Positions 34,985-46,655 of a stretch of DNA of 64,000 nucleotides are shown here, in pieces. Positions within the stretch are counted from its first letter, which is position 1. Every line of letters begins with the position of its first letter. Position numbers and translations under genes: made by a program. A model generated the notes under the pieces. The model had not been told where the DNA came from, did no database searches, and was given only the letters and a program-made list of their open reading frames with translations. Source of the stretch: Hsuehochloa calcarea (lineage: Eukaryota > Streptophyta > Magnoliopsida > Poales > Poaceae); assembly GCA_036346395.1 (NCBI GenBank), contig CM070598.1:8167517-8231516 (forward strand), in the 5' to 3' direction.

Positions 34985-35755
34985 GACAAACTCTGGAGAG
35001 AATCGATAGGGTGTTCGTTTCAACGAATTGGGAGCAGATACTCCTTCCTCCGAGCACTACTATCGATAATCAAGTCATTGATCTTACAAAATAAAAATAA
35101 GGAAATTGGCTAAGAGTTCTTGGATGAAAATGGGGTTGCTCTTTATTGTAATGAACTGGATCTTTACAAGGGGTGCCTCGAACAAGGTGACAGACTAGCC
35201 CTAGTTACACTACATGTATTGCTTGAATCTAATTACTTTATAATGAATCAGATGTGTTGTGGTTGTCCACTCCTGTTTGTCTTCGGATCCTCCTTTTATT
35301 GTTCATCATCCATCCTTAAATAACCCGCGAAGAGGTGGAAGTTACTCCTGGAAAAGACATCCTTTGGAAGTGACGCGTTTGGTCAGAGGGGCAGTAGCAG
35401 TTAGTGAAATGCCAACTGATCAGAGGTTGATGTCAGTGGGAGACAAAACCATAAGGTGCTTATTGTCAATGACTTAGGGCGGAAACGTCGTGCTGATTGG
35501 AGAAATTAAGACACATGTTCCATTCATCACACGGAAGGGATATGCTTGGAACTGGGTCCAAGTGCTAATTCAAAACTTTTACGAACAACCAACTGATCGA
35601 GCAATGGGTACAAGACCCCCTCCGACTAGGTTACCCATTGGGTGACCCCTAGAATTCTAATGACCATAGGGGTCGTTAGCTATGAGGTTTACGACCACAT
35701 CAGCTATGTGGCTTTTAATTAATATTTAGGAATTTAATCCTCATCAACTACCCTC
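34985..35755. repeat. Dispersed LTR-like repeat, copy 2
   Basis: Same-orientation relative of 1-860. It interrupts the ~570-bp array on its left and abuts the LINE fragment on its right. It contains CGACC/GGTCGT words. The boundaries are not resolved. Confidence 0.5.
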
Positions 35756-35756
35756 C

Positions 35757-37925
35757 ATGGCTTCCGACAATTGCCCCCTACTGCTTTCTTCGGCTTTCCT
35801 TATGGGCGCCAAGAAACGTTTTCACTTTGAGTCCTTTTCAACAAGGGTGGAAGGGTTCCATGAGGCGGTCGCGGTGGCTTGGAGATGTGATGATCTGTTA
35901 GTCGACCCTCTGCGAAGACTCAATGCTCTACTCACAGCCACATGTCGCTTGCTTCAGAGCTGGAGCCAAAGTCACTATGGGAGCATTCGCTAGCAAATAG
36001 GGTTAGCGAAAGAACTAATCAGTCGCCTATATTTGGCAGAAGAAAAGCTACTACTCTCTTCCTGGGAGTGCTGGTTTTGGATGGAAATAAAAAGGAAGCT
36101 ACTCGGTCTATGCTCCTTGGAACGAACAATCGCACGCCAAAGGTCACGCATCAGGTGGTTGAGGGAAGGGGGTCGCAAACACACGGTTCTTTCATCTACA
36201 TGCAAAGATCCCTGATTCTTGCATTCTCACACAAAAGTGGTTGGAAGAGGCCTTCCATGAGCTAGCAAATTTCCATTTTCTTAACCAGGCTTTCCTAACC
36301 CTACTGCCGAAGAAGCAAGAAGCGCAGGAGCCGAGCGACTTCAGGCATATCAATCTAATTCACAGCTTCGCCAAAAATTTTCCCAAAAGTTGGCCAGAAG
36401 GCTCACACCGGAACTCGAAAAGCTTGTAGCACCAAACCAATCTGCTTTCACTAAAGTTCGCTCCATACATGACAATTTCCTCTTGGTGAGACAATCCGCC
36501 CACTTACTCCACCGACAAAAAATAGCTCTACTGTTGAAACTCGACATCGCATAAGCATTCGACTTAGTGTCCTGGCCCTTTATGTTGGAAATTCTTCAGT
36601 ACAAAGGCTTTGGCCCGAGGTAGTGTGCTTGGTTAAGCCTCATGCTCAGATCATCATCCACCAGAGTGCTAGTCAACAGCCAACCGGGTCAACTGGTTTG
36701 GCACTGTCGCGGCCTCCATCAAGGAGATCCTTTATCTCCTATGTTGTTCATCATCTCTATGGACGTTTTGAACAGTCTAATCCTCGATGCAAATAATGCT
36801 ACACTATTGCAACCGATCGGCGCCGTCGAGGTCTTCCACACCGTTTATCCTTATACGCAAATGACACGGTCGTGTTCCTATCTCCAGTCAGTTCAGATCT
36901 GCTTGCCATCAATGAAATTTTTCAGCTCTTTGGCGAGGCATCAGGACTGCGAACAAATATAGCAAATAGCTCCTTCGTGCCAATTTGGTGCAACCATCAA
37001 TAAATTCAGCTCATCTCTGATAGTTTACACTGTAACATCACTTCTTTTCTATGCAAATATCTTGGCCTGCCCCTCACTTTGTGAAAGCCGTCCTGGGTAG
37101 ATTTCCAACTGCTCATTGACAAGGTCACTAACCGTCTTCAAGCTTGGCAGACCGATTTTGTTTCTCAAGGGGGACGGCTTGTGATGGTTCAGGCAGTGTT
37201 GTCCACCATGCCGGTGTACACCTTCATGGCCCTCGACCCACCACTCTCGTTTATCAAAGAAATTGATAAGAGACGGCGAGCATTTCTTTCGAAAGGATAT
37301 CAGAATGTGGCCGGTGGGCATTGTTTAGTGGCATGATCTTCAGTTTGTCATCCTCTTCATCTTGGGGGGTTAGGCTTGCCCAACTTAGTCATTCTTGGTC
37401 GGGCCCTGCGCATGAGCTGGCACTGTTTGCAACGGTGTTAGTCGGCGAGGCCTTGGGGGAGACTTCACGCCTAGTACAATCGAGTGGAGGAAAACATGTT
37501 CCATGCTTCAATTTCGGTCGGAGTAGGGAACGATGAGAATTGCTTGTTTTGGGAGGACCGATGGTTCGACGGTCACTCCATTCATTGTTTGGCGCCTTCC
37601 ATTGACAAGTTGGTAAAGCTACCAACTCGATGGATCCGAACGGTCGCCCATGCCCTTGCAAATAATGACTGGATTTTGGACATTTTGGGGCAGCTAGAAC
37701 CTGGGATCATTTCAGAATTCATGCGGCTATGGGATGCCTTACAATATTTGTAGTTACATCAGGGAGAGGTCGACTCAGTTCTATGGCGTTGGGAAAGCTC
37801 AGGTTGCTACTCCTCTAAGTTGGCTTACCGGGCCTTCTTCATCGAATCGATTCAGTTCCCATGCGCAGAGGCCATTTGGAGAGCCAGGCCTCCCCTCAAA
37901 TGCAAAATCTTCATTTGGCTTGTGA
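35757..37925 (+). pseudogene. LINE (L1-type) ORF2 fragment: end of endonuclease, reverse transcriptase, zf-RVT
   Basis: The translation starts at 'SDNCPLLLSS' (the SDHxP end of the APE-type endonuclease). It continues through the linker 'ERTIARQRSRIRWLREG', 'NQAFLTLLPKKQEAQEPSDF', a reverse transcriptase core with 'GLHQGDPLSPMLFIISMDVL', and 'CLFWEDRWFDG' (zf-RVT linker). The frame shifts repeatedly. A stop interrupts 'DIA*AFD' in motif A near 36551. The YADD box reads YANDTVV (near 36855), losing a catalytic Asp. Both the 5' half and the 3' tail are missing, so this is an internal fragment. Confidence 0.85.
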
Positions 37926-37929
37926 GAAT

Positions 37930-38345
37930 TGTTTGTTGGTTTATTCAATAAGATGAGACAGAGTAATAAAGTGATGCTCCGAATATATCATAGTAGAGTA
38001 TGCCATTTGTCAGGCATGAAGTAGCGTGACGGTGTGATAAACGATCTTTTTCCCATTTATCAATAATAAACTACATTGATGAACATGAACTATTCTCCCA
38101 TTTATTTAAAGACTATATATCCTAAAATGCATCATGAGCAAACCACATTTTTGCTGATTTATCTAACTAGATGAACTGTTCACAATAAATTGAGCTATAA
38201 GTTTAACATGAGCATACTACAATACGACCTACCCATGATGCAATGGAGATATATGGTCTCTTAGAAAATGGGAGACTCAAATCTCTTGTAAAAAATGTAC
38301 AACGCTCTCCTCTATTGACACATGGGATAATTATGTTTATATCAT
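37930..38345 (-). repeat. Inverted copy of the ~570-bp array unit
   Basis: Reverse-complement matches to the array include 'gtttattcaataagatgag', 'cccatttatcaataataaac', 'gcaaaccacatttttg' and 'acatgagcatactac'. It lies directly after the LINE fragment, in opposite orientation to the units at 33-35 kb. Confidence 0.7.
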
Positions 38346-40205
38346 GTTTGATTTCTGCTTACACAAAACTAAGAATGTGTACCAATTGAAATAGGACAGT
38401 GTTTAAAAAAACATATTTCCCCTAAAAGGAATCTCAATTCTTAGTTTATGTATGAAATCACAATTGATCGAGGCATTGAGGTCACTATGAAGAACCGAAA
38501 CCGTAGGGACTATGTGACAACCCTTTTTCAGTTTTTAAATAGTATCTTCAGTTTGCCAAAATGAGTTCAAAAGCTCCAATTCAATTTTAGTTTCAAATAT
38601 AAATCTCGTTTGAGATTTTCAACTAAATTTGGAAATCAATTCCAATGGGCATCCTTTCCTCGCTATCTCTTCCAGCTAGGCCCCACCCATCTTCCTCTCT
38701 CTTCCTCCTTCCTCTACCTGGCCACACACCATGCCCATCCCCGCGCCTGCTCGCGCAGAGAGCACCCAAGCCGTGCCATGACCCTGCGTCTACTCCTACC
38801 CGCTCCTTCAAATGCCTCGGCCCCAAGTCGCCGCCCATGTCCACGCTGTCGTCAACCCGCGTGCTGCACAGTTTTGCCAGTCCCCACCGCCCCTCCGGCC
38901 AACGCTTGCCGTCTGCAGGCCCACCGCCTAGTGCCTCCCCCTGGCTTCCTCTGTTGGCTGAACTCCCCCCCTCTATTCTTATATGGGCTGCCTCCCTATA
39001 TCTATCTCCCTCTTACTCATATGACAGGCAGGCCCTTCTCCTTATGAGCTAATGAAGGCAGTGAACTCTAAATTAGTTCATCTGTTAATTTGTAATTCAT
39101 GCAAAACCTAATTGTTAACTTCCAATTATCAACACTCTGTAAATAATGATTGTTCAATTGATAAACTTAAGTTAAATTAATCTTCCACTAATGTGTAAAA
39201 ACTAAGAGATGCAAGAACTTACATTACAAATTTTGGAAAATAGAATTTGAAGCTACTCAAGGATATTTATGATGCTCTCAATATCTTGCTCTATAAACTT
39301 GAATTTAAATTACAAATCTTGTTAAATATTCTATGGCCGAAATAATAACCATCGCATCTTTATTTCCCCGATCTAAAATTATCAAAGATAATAAAAAATA
39401 ATTAATGTAAAGATAAACTGGGCAAAAATAACTAATATCATCTCCGTACCTCAAAAATCATGAAGACCTTTCAAGTGGTAATTTAATAATTAAGAAAAAA
39501 GAATCTTTGAAACCTTATGTCCTATATCTTTATCTTAAATATAACTTATGCATGGATATATACATCCCTGTGTAAGCGGCAAATAAATTAAAGAGGAAGT
39601 AATTAACTAATGTGCATTTGCGGCAAATAAATTAAAGAGGAAGTAATTAACTAATGTGCATTTGCCATCTAATTTAAAATACGGTTTAAATTTGAAGTCT
39701 TACCAAAAATATAATCTTGCTCAGATATCAGTCATCCTATCTTTATCTATGGATCTAAATCGTCAGTGGTAATTAAGAATAATTAATGCACCAACAATTC
39801 TAGGCACAACCTCAAGAGATAACATTGGTAATATATGGACTCCAAGTTTAACTCGACAAATTAAAATTATACTCTTCGCATGTTAAACTCACATCTAATC
39901 TCTAATGATTAACACTCATCAAATAAATGCTAATAGTTACATGACTGTTCTTTCATGATGAATGTAAATGATGCGACATCTTTATTTATTCATCAACATA
40001 GTCCATCTCATTAACTCAATATCTACTCATATCTATTGTAATTCTAACCCTACTCTTAGGACTTCCTTAATAAATATCCAATAATTAAAGAGGCTCTTGA
40101 ATTTAAAAGATCAAGCCATGTCTTTTTCCTCGATCTGCGATATCTTGCCATCTTCCAAATCCGAAGTGGAATACTCCTATAAATATACCTTCAACTCTGA
40201 ATGAC
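38346..40205. other. Intergenic DNA: C-rich block, then AT-rich sequence
   Basis: Positions 38640-39050 are C-rich with long but unconvincing frames. The block resembles the C-rich part of many grass LTRs ('ttccaatgggc' followed by CCTC-rich sequence), without proof. 39060-40200 is AT-rich with no recognisable coding and includes a perfect tandem duplication at 39576-39663. Confidence 0.45.
39576..39663. repeat. Perfect 44-bp tandem duplication
   Basis: The 44-bp unit starting 'gcggcaaataaattaaag' occurs twice head-to-tail with no differences seen, suggesting a recent local duplication. Confidence 0.9.
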
Positions 40206-40780
40206 TTGACAGGACAGCGCGATTAAAAATTCATATCTCCTAAACCGTAAGGTGGAATCAAGTGATCTCAGTGCCAAAAGAAATATAACTACATCAGGAA
40301 CAAAACTCTAGAAGACGAAAATACCAGATTCGGCCTCTAAGTAAATCATAATGGCCCGACAAGAAAATCTGCTAAATCACGTTAGCTCTCCTGGACAGTC
40401 GCGGTAAAACTTCCATATCTCCTAAACCGTAACTCCAAATCAGATGATCTTGGTACCAAAAGAAAGCTAAGACCAAGGGCTACAACTTTCTAAGAGGTGA
40501 GAAGATCAGAAAACATACGTAACTTACCCAAATCTGACGAACAAAATTGTTGTACTGCAGGGACGAGGGTGGCGGCCGGTTGGAGAGGGGAGGAGGGGTG
40601 GCGGCTTGGGGAGGGAAAAGGGAAGGGAAGGGTTTTAGGGTTTAGGGGAGAGATACCCCTTTGGCCAGCCCCTCATGGGCCACCCCGGCCGAGGCCCGAG
40701 TCCAAAGTTGCTGAATTGATTCTCATTAGCTCCTTCCTTAATTTTCTTCCAGTACGCCGATTTACTTTTGGGGTATTACA
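40206..40780 (-). repeat. Truncated LTR related to the solo LTR at 16449-18487
   Basis: Read on the minus strand it starts TGTAATACCCC at 40780 and matches roughly the first 600 bp of the solo LTR. Shared stretches include 'tatctcctaaaccgtaa', 'aagaccaagggctacaactt' and 'agctctcctg' (as read on plus). It breaks off at about 40206, and the rest of the LTR is absent. Its left edge joins unrelated AT-rich DNA. Its right edge is exactly where the Gypsy 3' LTR begins. Confidence 0.75.
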
Positions 40781-41082
40781 TAATCTAAGAAAACCCCGCC
40801 TAAACTATGGCGGCTATCAGATATATATAGGGACGGAGGAGGTCGACCTAGGTTTCTACAAAGTCCATTTCTAGTGTCGTATCTCTTGGTTCGCTCAAAT
40901 TGTTGTTTGACTTTGCCAAACAGGCCTTCTTGATTCGCTAAATCTTCCCACCATTTCTCAATCATCACAAATATTAACCAAGCTCATTGAATTTACGATA
41001 AGTAAGTTTTAAATTGGACTCTTGTATTTGGAATAGCAAGCATAGCAATTGTGGTTGTATCCATAGGGTCATGCCCTTATCA
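40781..41082 (-). repeat. Truncated 3' LTR of the Gypsy-type element
   Basis: It matches parts of 44545-45098, including 'ggcggctatcagatatat' and 'caagcatagcaattgtggtt'. It is cut at 40780/40781 by the inverted LTR fragment; the missing part (homologous to 44259-44545) was not found nearby. Confidence 0.75.
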
Positions 41083-41656
41083 TCCTCCCTTCTTGAAAAC
41101 AAAGCCGTCCTCGGTTTTGATAAGTGAAAATAGGATAACAAAGAAAACAAGGTGTATGCATGGTATATGTATCGCCATCCGCTTTAACGGTTCTTCGTTG
41201 TTGCACAATTAATGTTTTAAAATAGTAGTATTCATAAAAGCTCATTGTATTATTAGGCCAAGAATAATCATATATATTAATGAGCAAAACAAAATTTATC
41301 ACACAGCAATTATTGCAACTAGTTTTGCAAATGTAAGTGAAGCATTTATACAATTCAAATATCTGAAGTTGTAAGCTTGTAGTGGTAGTATATATGAGCA
41401 AATCTACAACCTTCGGGTTTATACAAAGTTCATCCATATAAGCATATTTCAATTGAGCGTTAGCAAATTCATCTAGTAAGGGTGAAAAGATTTGAAAGTT
41501 TTTCCATACTTCAACATCATTTTGCAGATTGTCAATACTAGATGGTGCAATAAGAGATGAACACATAGCCATTGGATGATCACTAAAGTTTATTTTCTTC
41601 TCATAATAAACAATATCTGGCACACAAGAATTGTGGTTCAAAACAGTAAGCTTCAA
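41069..41656 (-). other. 195-codon open frame of unknown function inside the Gypsy-type element
   Basis: The longest uninterrupted frame in this interval reads toward the 3' LTR and ends inside it. Its last residues (about 'YQNRGRLCFQEGRMIRA') overlap the polypurine tract, where Gypsy pol frames often end. The preceding sequence does not resemble integrase or any other retroelement domain I know. It may be an eroded pol end or a non-conserved filler frame; a real protein is unlikely. Confidence 0.3.
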
Positions 41657-42371
41657 TTCATCTATGTGATCACTAGTTATGCATATTCGATATACAAGAA
41701 ATTGATTGTTTACGCCATAATCTCCAATCGATTAATCTTATATCCAGGGTATACGACTAGACAAGGAGATTGTACTTGTAATTTGTAAACTTTCTCCATA
41801 GCATGTGACAATTTCATAGGTGGCTCCAACATAATGTAACATAAAGAATCAAGGATAAATTCTAGTCAAAACTTCTTTATGTCTAACCAATTCTACAATA
41901 TCATGATATGTGACGGACTCATCACATGAAGGCTTTAAGTAAGATCAATTCAATTATGTTATCAATTGACTCAAGTCAACAGTAAGTCAACACTTTAATC
42001 ATGGTTTAAACCTACATTTTATGTAATTATATTTATTTAAATTTTGCTCTAAAATATCATGAACAGCGGGCAATTGTAGTTCTTTACAAACATACCCACC
42101 TTGTGTGATGATAAACTAATGGAGTCGATGGTTCAATCACTCATTCTCCTCTTTGATGGTTCCCAACTTCCGCAAGTTGTTAGTCGAGAAAAGACACAAA
42201 CACAAGCTTGTTCTCATGTTTTCTATCATCAAGTATTCTTAATTTCTCCTCAATGACATTCAACCTTACAAGCAAGTATAAATAATCGAGAGAGAGAATT
42301 ATATTCTTTATGAACAAGAATGTCCTCGAATTTCATGATTAAGTCCACTTAAGAATCTATTTTCTGTAGCT

Positions 42372-43195
42372 TCAAAGATGTTCCTCTAACCCACAACGCC
42401 ATAAATGAGCTTTCAATTCATGATAGTATTCCCTTACAGTTCTACTACCTTGATTTAAACGCTGTAATTTCTTACATATATCACGTTTAAAGGCAGGAGG
42501 AACAAATCTAGCACGCATAGCTACCTTCAATCTATCCCATGTATCAGGTGTTGAACCAGAATTAACTACTTGATCCCACCAAAAGATAGCAAAATCTTTA
42601 AATTTACTTGTGGCTTGCCTAACTCTATGCACTTCAGGAACTAAGTGAGTATTAAATTTCGTTTCACCGTCATCTCCCAATCTAGATATATTTCAGCATC
42701 GTAAGCACCCGCAAAAGATGGAATAGAGAACTTAACTTTAGCATATGGATCATCATTAACACGTGCATTATGTTGCTGAACATTATTACCTCTCATACCT
42801 TGACAGTTGAAGTTCGGCCGGTTCCGTTGTCGTGCATCAAAGGCGTCGTGGTCGTGCATCTCATTATCATTATCAAACTCATGGTCATGGGCTGCACCAT
42901 GAGGTTCCACACGACCAGTGTTTGGTGGTCAGTTCACCATTCTTTCGAGGTGTGTAGTGAGCGCTGCAATACTATCGTTGATTGAGCGTTGTAAAGTGGT
43001 CGTGGTAGCTTGAAGCTTCCTGTCGATGAACTCATTCATGGTGGTGCGTTGTTCATCCAAGAGCGTCATGAACTCTCCCCTCAAAACACACTCTTGCGCA
43101 TCCAATTCTTCACCTGACATGGTTAGTAGGAGACAAAAGACAACACAAAAGGTATTATCCCTATCAACTACTAGGTGGTCGGAAGGTGGAGTCAC
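42372..43195 (-). pseudogene. Gypsy gag, broken into at least two frames
   Basis: The upstream frame (43195-42929) has a helical segment ('VLRGEFMTLLDEQRTTMNEF'). The next (42910-42641) includes 'YAKVKFSIPSFAGAYDAEIY' and 'LDWEMTVKRN'. The next (42680-42372) includes 'FAIFWWDQVVNSG', 'DTWDRLKVAMRARFVPPAFK' and 'LNQGSRTVREYYHELKAHL'. This is the standard retrotransposon gag core (WW..L, W..F...F.P.., YL/YH..F). A frameshift near 42650 separates the last two. No zinc knuckle was found downstream. Confidence 0.8.
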
Positions 43196-43499
43196 ACACT
43201 CTCACGCGTCTTACCAAGCTCTTACGAGTTTCTTACCAAATTGCCGCAGGTGGTCTGATCTGAGAAGGTGGGATGTATGACCACGGCAGAGGCGAATGCG
43301 AGGATCCAATCTGAGGGCCGGAAGTATGTGGAGCTCGGAAAGGCAATGTTTAGTAGCAAGGAATAGCAATAATGAAATCAGATTAGCAAAGCTGAATAAA
43401 AGTCCACAGTACTCATCACAGTTGCTGGCCCAAACGCGTTCCTAGAACTAGCTCAAGCAAACGGAAGGATATGGTAGATACAAACACAATCGGATCCAA

Positions 43500-43771
43500 A
43501 ATCACAAAGCAACTTTTTTTTTCCTTCTTCTTTTTTTTGCACTCTTTGCTTTCTTTCTTCTTTTTTTTTGCACTCTTTGCTTTCTTTTTTTTTTTTGAAC
43601 TGCAAAAACCCAACCTAGGTTTCCTTTTTTTTTTGCGAATGTGACCTTGACTCAAAACTCTTCAAAACCCTTTTCTGGGTGTATGGATATATATGGGTCA
43701 CAAACTTTTTCCGGAGAGCAGGGGTAAAAAGGTAATTAAAAGATACTCTCTCTCTCTCTCTCTCTCTCTCT
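43500..43771. repeat. T/C-rich low-complexity tracts and (CT)n microsatellite
   Basis: TTC/T-run blocks with a repeated 'gcactctttgctttcttt' lie at ~43508-43640. A (CT)13-14 run lies at 43745-43771. Read on the minus strand they give an artificial lysine-rich frame. Confidence 0.85.
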
Positions 43772-44258
43772 GAACTTTAGCTATGGGAAAAATCCGACCA
43801 GTCGATTGTTTTCGACCAGGTGGTGGGGTGTCCGAGAGCAACAAGATAATAAATAGGGTTGTTTGACACGAGTGGTTGGTCGAATCCGACCAGCGCTCGC
43901 TTCCCACCAGTGGAGAAGCCGAATCCGAGTAGGTGGTCGATGGGGTGGTGTTGTGGTCGTATGGGGTGGTGTTGTGGTCGATTGGGGGTGTCTAGATGAT
44001 CGACACAAAGAAAGACTCGACGCTAGAAACTAGATTACGACGACTAGACCAAAGAACAAAGACACCGACAATGGACTCGAATTCAACAACGCTAAACCGA
44101 AAACACAATTGCGAAGGCACAAAGTGGTTTGGACAATGGAATAATTACGATCTAAAATTTTTTTGTAGGGCAATTTTTCGGACTCTAGGTGATGGAACAA
44201 AACTCACAAAAAGGGGATAAACGAAATTACCTAACGGCAACCTTAGCTCGATACCACT

Positions 44259-45098
44259 TGATGAGTCACGGCGCCCGATCTTCCGATAGGTTCGATTTGA
44301 TTCGCCGTGAGGACGTTGACGCTTTGAGGCTTCCGACCAATGATCGTCACCGCATTCGCTACACCCGACGCTCGTCGTTATCGACCACGCTTGCACGCGA
44401 TCGACCTTACCACGAAGGTTATTGTTCCCGCAAGCAATCAAGCAACTCACAAGAACAAGGTAGATGCAATCAATTGTATTGCGGATATGGATGAAGTTTA
44501 CAAGTGGGGTTCCTCAAACCGATAATCGCTAAACCGCAATTGGCGAATAATCTAAGAAAACCCGCTCTAAACTATGGCGGCCATCAGATATATATAGGGA
44601 CGTGAGGAGGTCGACCTAGGTTGTGTGGCCGTGGGGTGAGGCGTACACAACTCGGACTCCAATTAGTTTCCAAACGGTGACGCAACACCTAGTGTCGTGT
44701 ATCTCGATAGAAGACTTGGTCGAGGATCGCCCTATGGTGGTCTTGAGGAATACGTGCTATGTTTGGTCATAAATTGTGTCCAACGAGTCCAACTGGTCGT
44801 AGGTCTTCTTGAATCGGTCGAATTGTGTCCAACGAGTCCAACTAGTCGTAGGCCTTCTTGAAGTGGTCGAAATGCAAGTGAGTCGGGTCGTAGACCTTCT
44901 TGAATTGGTTGTAGTCCTAGATTCCTAAGTACAAGTAAATCATGCAAGATCATAGAGTTCTCAAATAATACACTCACCCTAGAAACGAATTTCGATAAGT
45001 AAGTTTGAACACGTTCCCGAGTAATTGGACAGACTCTTGTAATTGGAATAGCAAGCATAGCAATTGTGGTTGTATCCATAGGGGTCATGCCCTTATCA
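44259..45098 (-). repeat. 5' LTR of the Gypsy-type element
   Basis: 840 bp with ends TGATAA..ATCA on the minus strand, followed by the primer-binding site. It contains a ~49-bp tandem repeat at 44772-44920 around 'ccaacgagtccaactggtcg'. Confidence 0.75.
44772..44920. repeat. ~49-bp minisatellite in the Gypsy LTR
   Basis: Two near-identical units starting 'aattgtgtccaacgagtcc' at 44772 and 44821, plus a diverged third unit. Each contains a GGTCGTAGGnCTTCTTGAA core. Confidence 0.85.
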
Positions 45099-46655
45099 TT
45101 GGGGGTACATGACTGAAGTAATTGAGATAAATTGGTTTTACTCCTCAATACTCTAACAACTTGCTATTACCACATCTGGGCGGATGGAATGATGGTGGGT
45201 GCCGTCGTGCACGAGAGTGGTTGGTAGGTGGTATGAACCACCCAAATGGATTAAGTACTTAATCTTGTCATGACCTCCCATGTAAAACAAGTACAACCAC
45301 AAGTCTGCAAAGTGCGAATTGGCTTAGTAAATTTATTAAACCCCGAATGTCATGTCGATGGATGGATAGCGGGAACGTGCAAGCGCGTGATACGTCCGGC
45401 TTGAATGGGACACCGACGCAAGGTGAAGTTGCCAGTCGCCATGGTGTAGTCCAACTACGCTAGTCGCTGAGGTAGACATCCCACACAACGTATGGGCGTA
45501 ACCCCATATGGGTGAGATGGCGGAAGGGGTGAAATATTTTGAAAGGTTACTGTGATGGTCACTCAACTACATGACTAAGGAATCATGTGGGGCAACGAGT
45601 ATGATTGTCTCTTGTGGTACAGTGTACAACCTCTGCAGAGTTTAAACTGTTTAAACAGCTGTGCCTACGGTCAAAGGTGGACATGGGAACTTACTAGAGT
45701 TAATTATATTTCAAAAACCTTTGTGGGTGGTATGAAAATCAGGTTGGGCTCATTTAGATCTGAGATTGGATTTTTCCTGGGTTTTCGAATTCAGTGGTGT
45801 TAATAAATGGAGGCAGCTCCAATCAAAATAAGCATAAGGTGGAGGTAACCTCTGCTGATACAAATATTGCACAATTACTCTCTTTAATAAAATGAAATTT
45901 GGTTAAAATGTAAGTGATAGGAATGAAATTTGGTTAAAATGTAAGTGATAGGAGTTTGTAATTTATGATAATTGAAAATATTGCTTTAGCAAATGAAAAA
46001 ACTCGAGCCATCCATGTTAAGTCTTGCATGTATTGTCATTGTATCTTGTGTGTTGACTCGCTCGCATGGAAGTTGTGTTTATTCTCACTCTTTCCCCCAA
46101 AACCCTCAGAAGCAGAAAATCATAGACATTACGACTATTACGAGGATCCAGAAGTTGGAGACCCAGGAGATGATGAGGAGCAGTTTAGTTCTTTTAGTCT
46201 AGGTCTCGCCTCAGTCTAGCTGACTCCGTCGATACTTGCGTACAACCAATATTATCCAAGTCATTGGGTAATATCGGTCATACACGAGCAACCCCAGTCG
46301 CTTGCCTGTGGAGAGATATGCTCTACCTCTTTTGCTTCCGTTGTCGCTTCCGCTACTTTTGTAATGTAATCAGTTTGGCCTGTTTGACCCTTATTATAAA
46401 ACTTGATCCAATGCGATCTATATAAACTCTGATGTGTTAAATTACTGAATGGTATAGTTTTACGCTATGTATGAAATGATTCAGCAATGTGTCTGTGAGT
46501 GCTATCTACGAATCTAGGGAATAACATAGTATTTGCACAGAGGATTTGTATTTGCGAAATCCAGGTCTGACAGAGTAAAACCCATATATCAGAATGACAC
46601 GTGAAAATCAAGGAACTAAAATGGTGAACTACCATGGAACCATGAAATTAAGGAT
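45099..46655. other. Intergenic DNA with small tandem duplication, no gene recognised
   Basis: It contains a 31-bp tandem duplication at 45891-45952 ('aatgaaatttggttaaaatg' start). Two overlapping frames near 45965-46219 include an acidic stretch ('YYEDPEVGDPGDDEEQF') that I cannot assign. The sequence around 46200-46300 looks like retrotransposon LTR or 3'-UTR material, without proof. Confidence 0.45.

Larger units (their letters stand above)
40781..45098 (-). mobile_element. Gypsy-type LTR element with gag but no recognisable pol
   Basis: The element runs on the minus strand. The 5' LTR is 45098-44259 (starts TGATAAGGGC, ends TGACTCATCA) and a primer-binding site TGGTATCGAGC follows at 44256-44246. 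A leader and gag frames (43195-42372) come next, then ~1.3 kb of unclassified sequence. A polypurine tract AAGGGAGGA ends at 41083. The truncated 3' LTR is 41082-40781. No protease, RT, RNase H or integrase was recognised, so it resembles a large-deletion, non-autonomous derivative. The two LTRs share their starts ('gggcatgacc', 'gctatgcttgctattcc') and the 'actatggcgg' region, but the middles differ considerably. Confidence 0.75.

Noticed and set aside
1..35755. Repeat copies at 1-860 and 34985-35755 as the two LTRs of one element
   Set aside because: A 35-kb interior with unrelated insertions, a host gene between them and no primer-binding site or polypurine tract next to either copy; they are better seen as separate dispersed copies.
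38610..39052. 135- and 145-codon plus frames
   Set aside because: C-rich LTR-like DNA; two overlapping frames equally open and neither protein-like.
43416..43655. Lysine-rich 79-codon minus frame
   Set aside because: Low-complexity TTC/T tracts read in reverse; lies in the leader of the Gypsy-type element.
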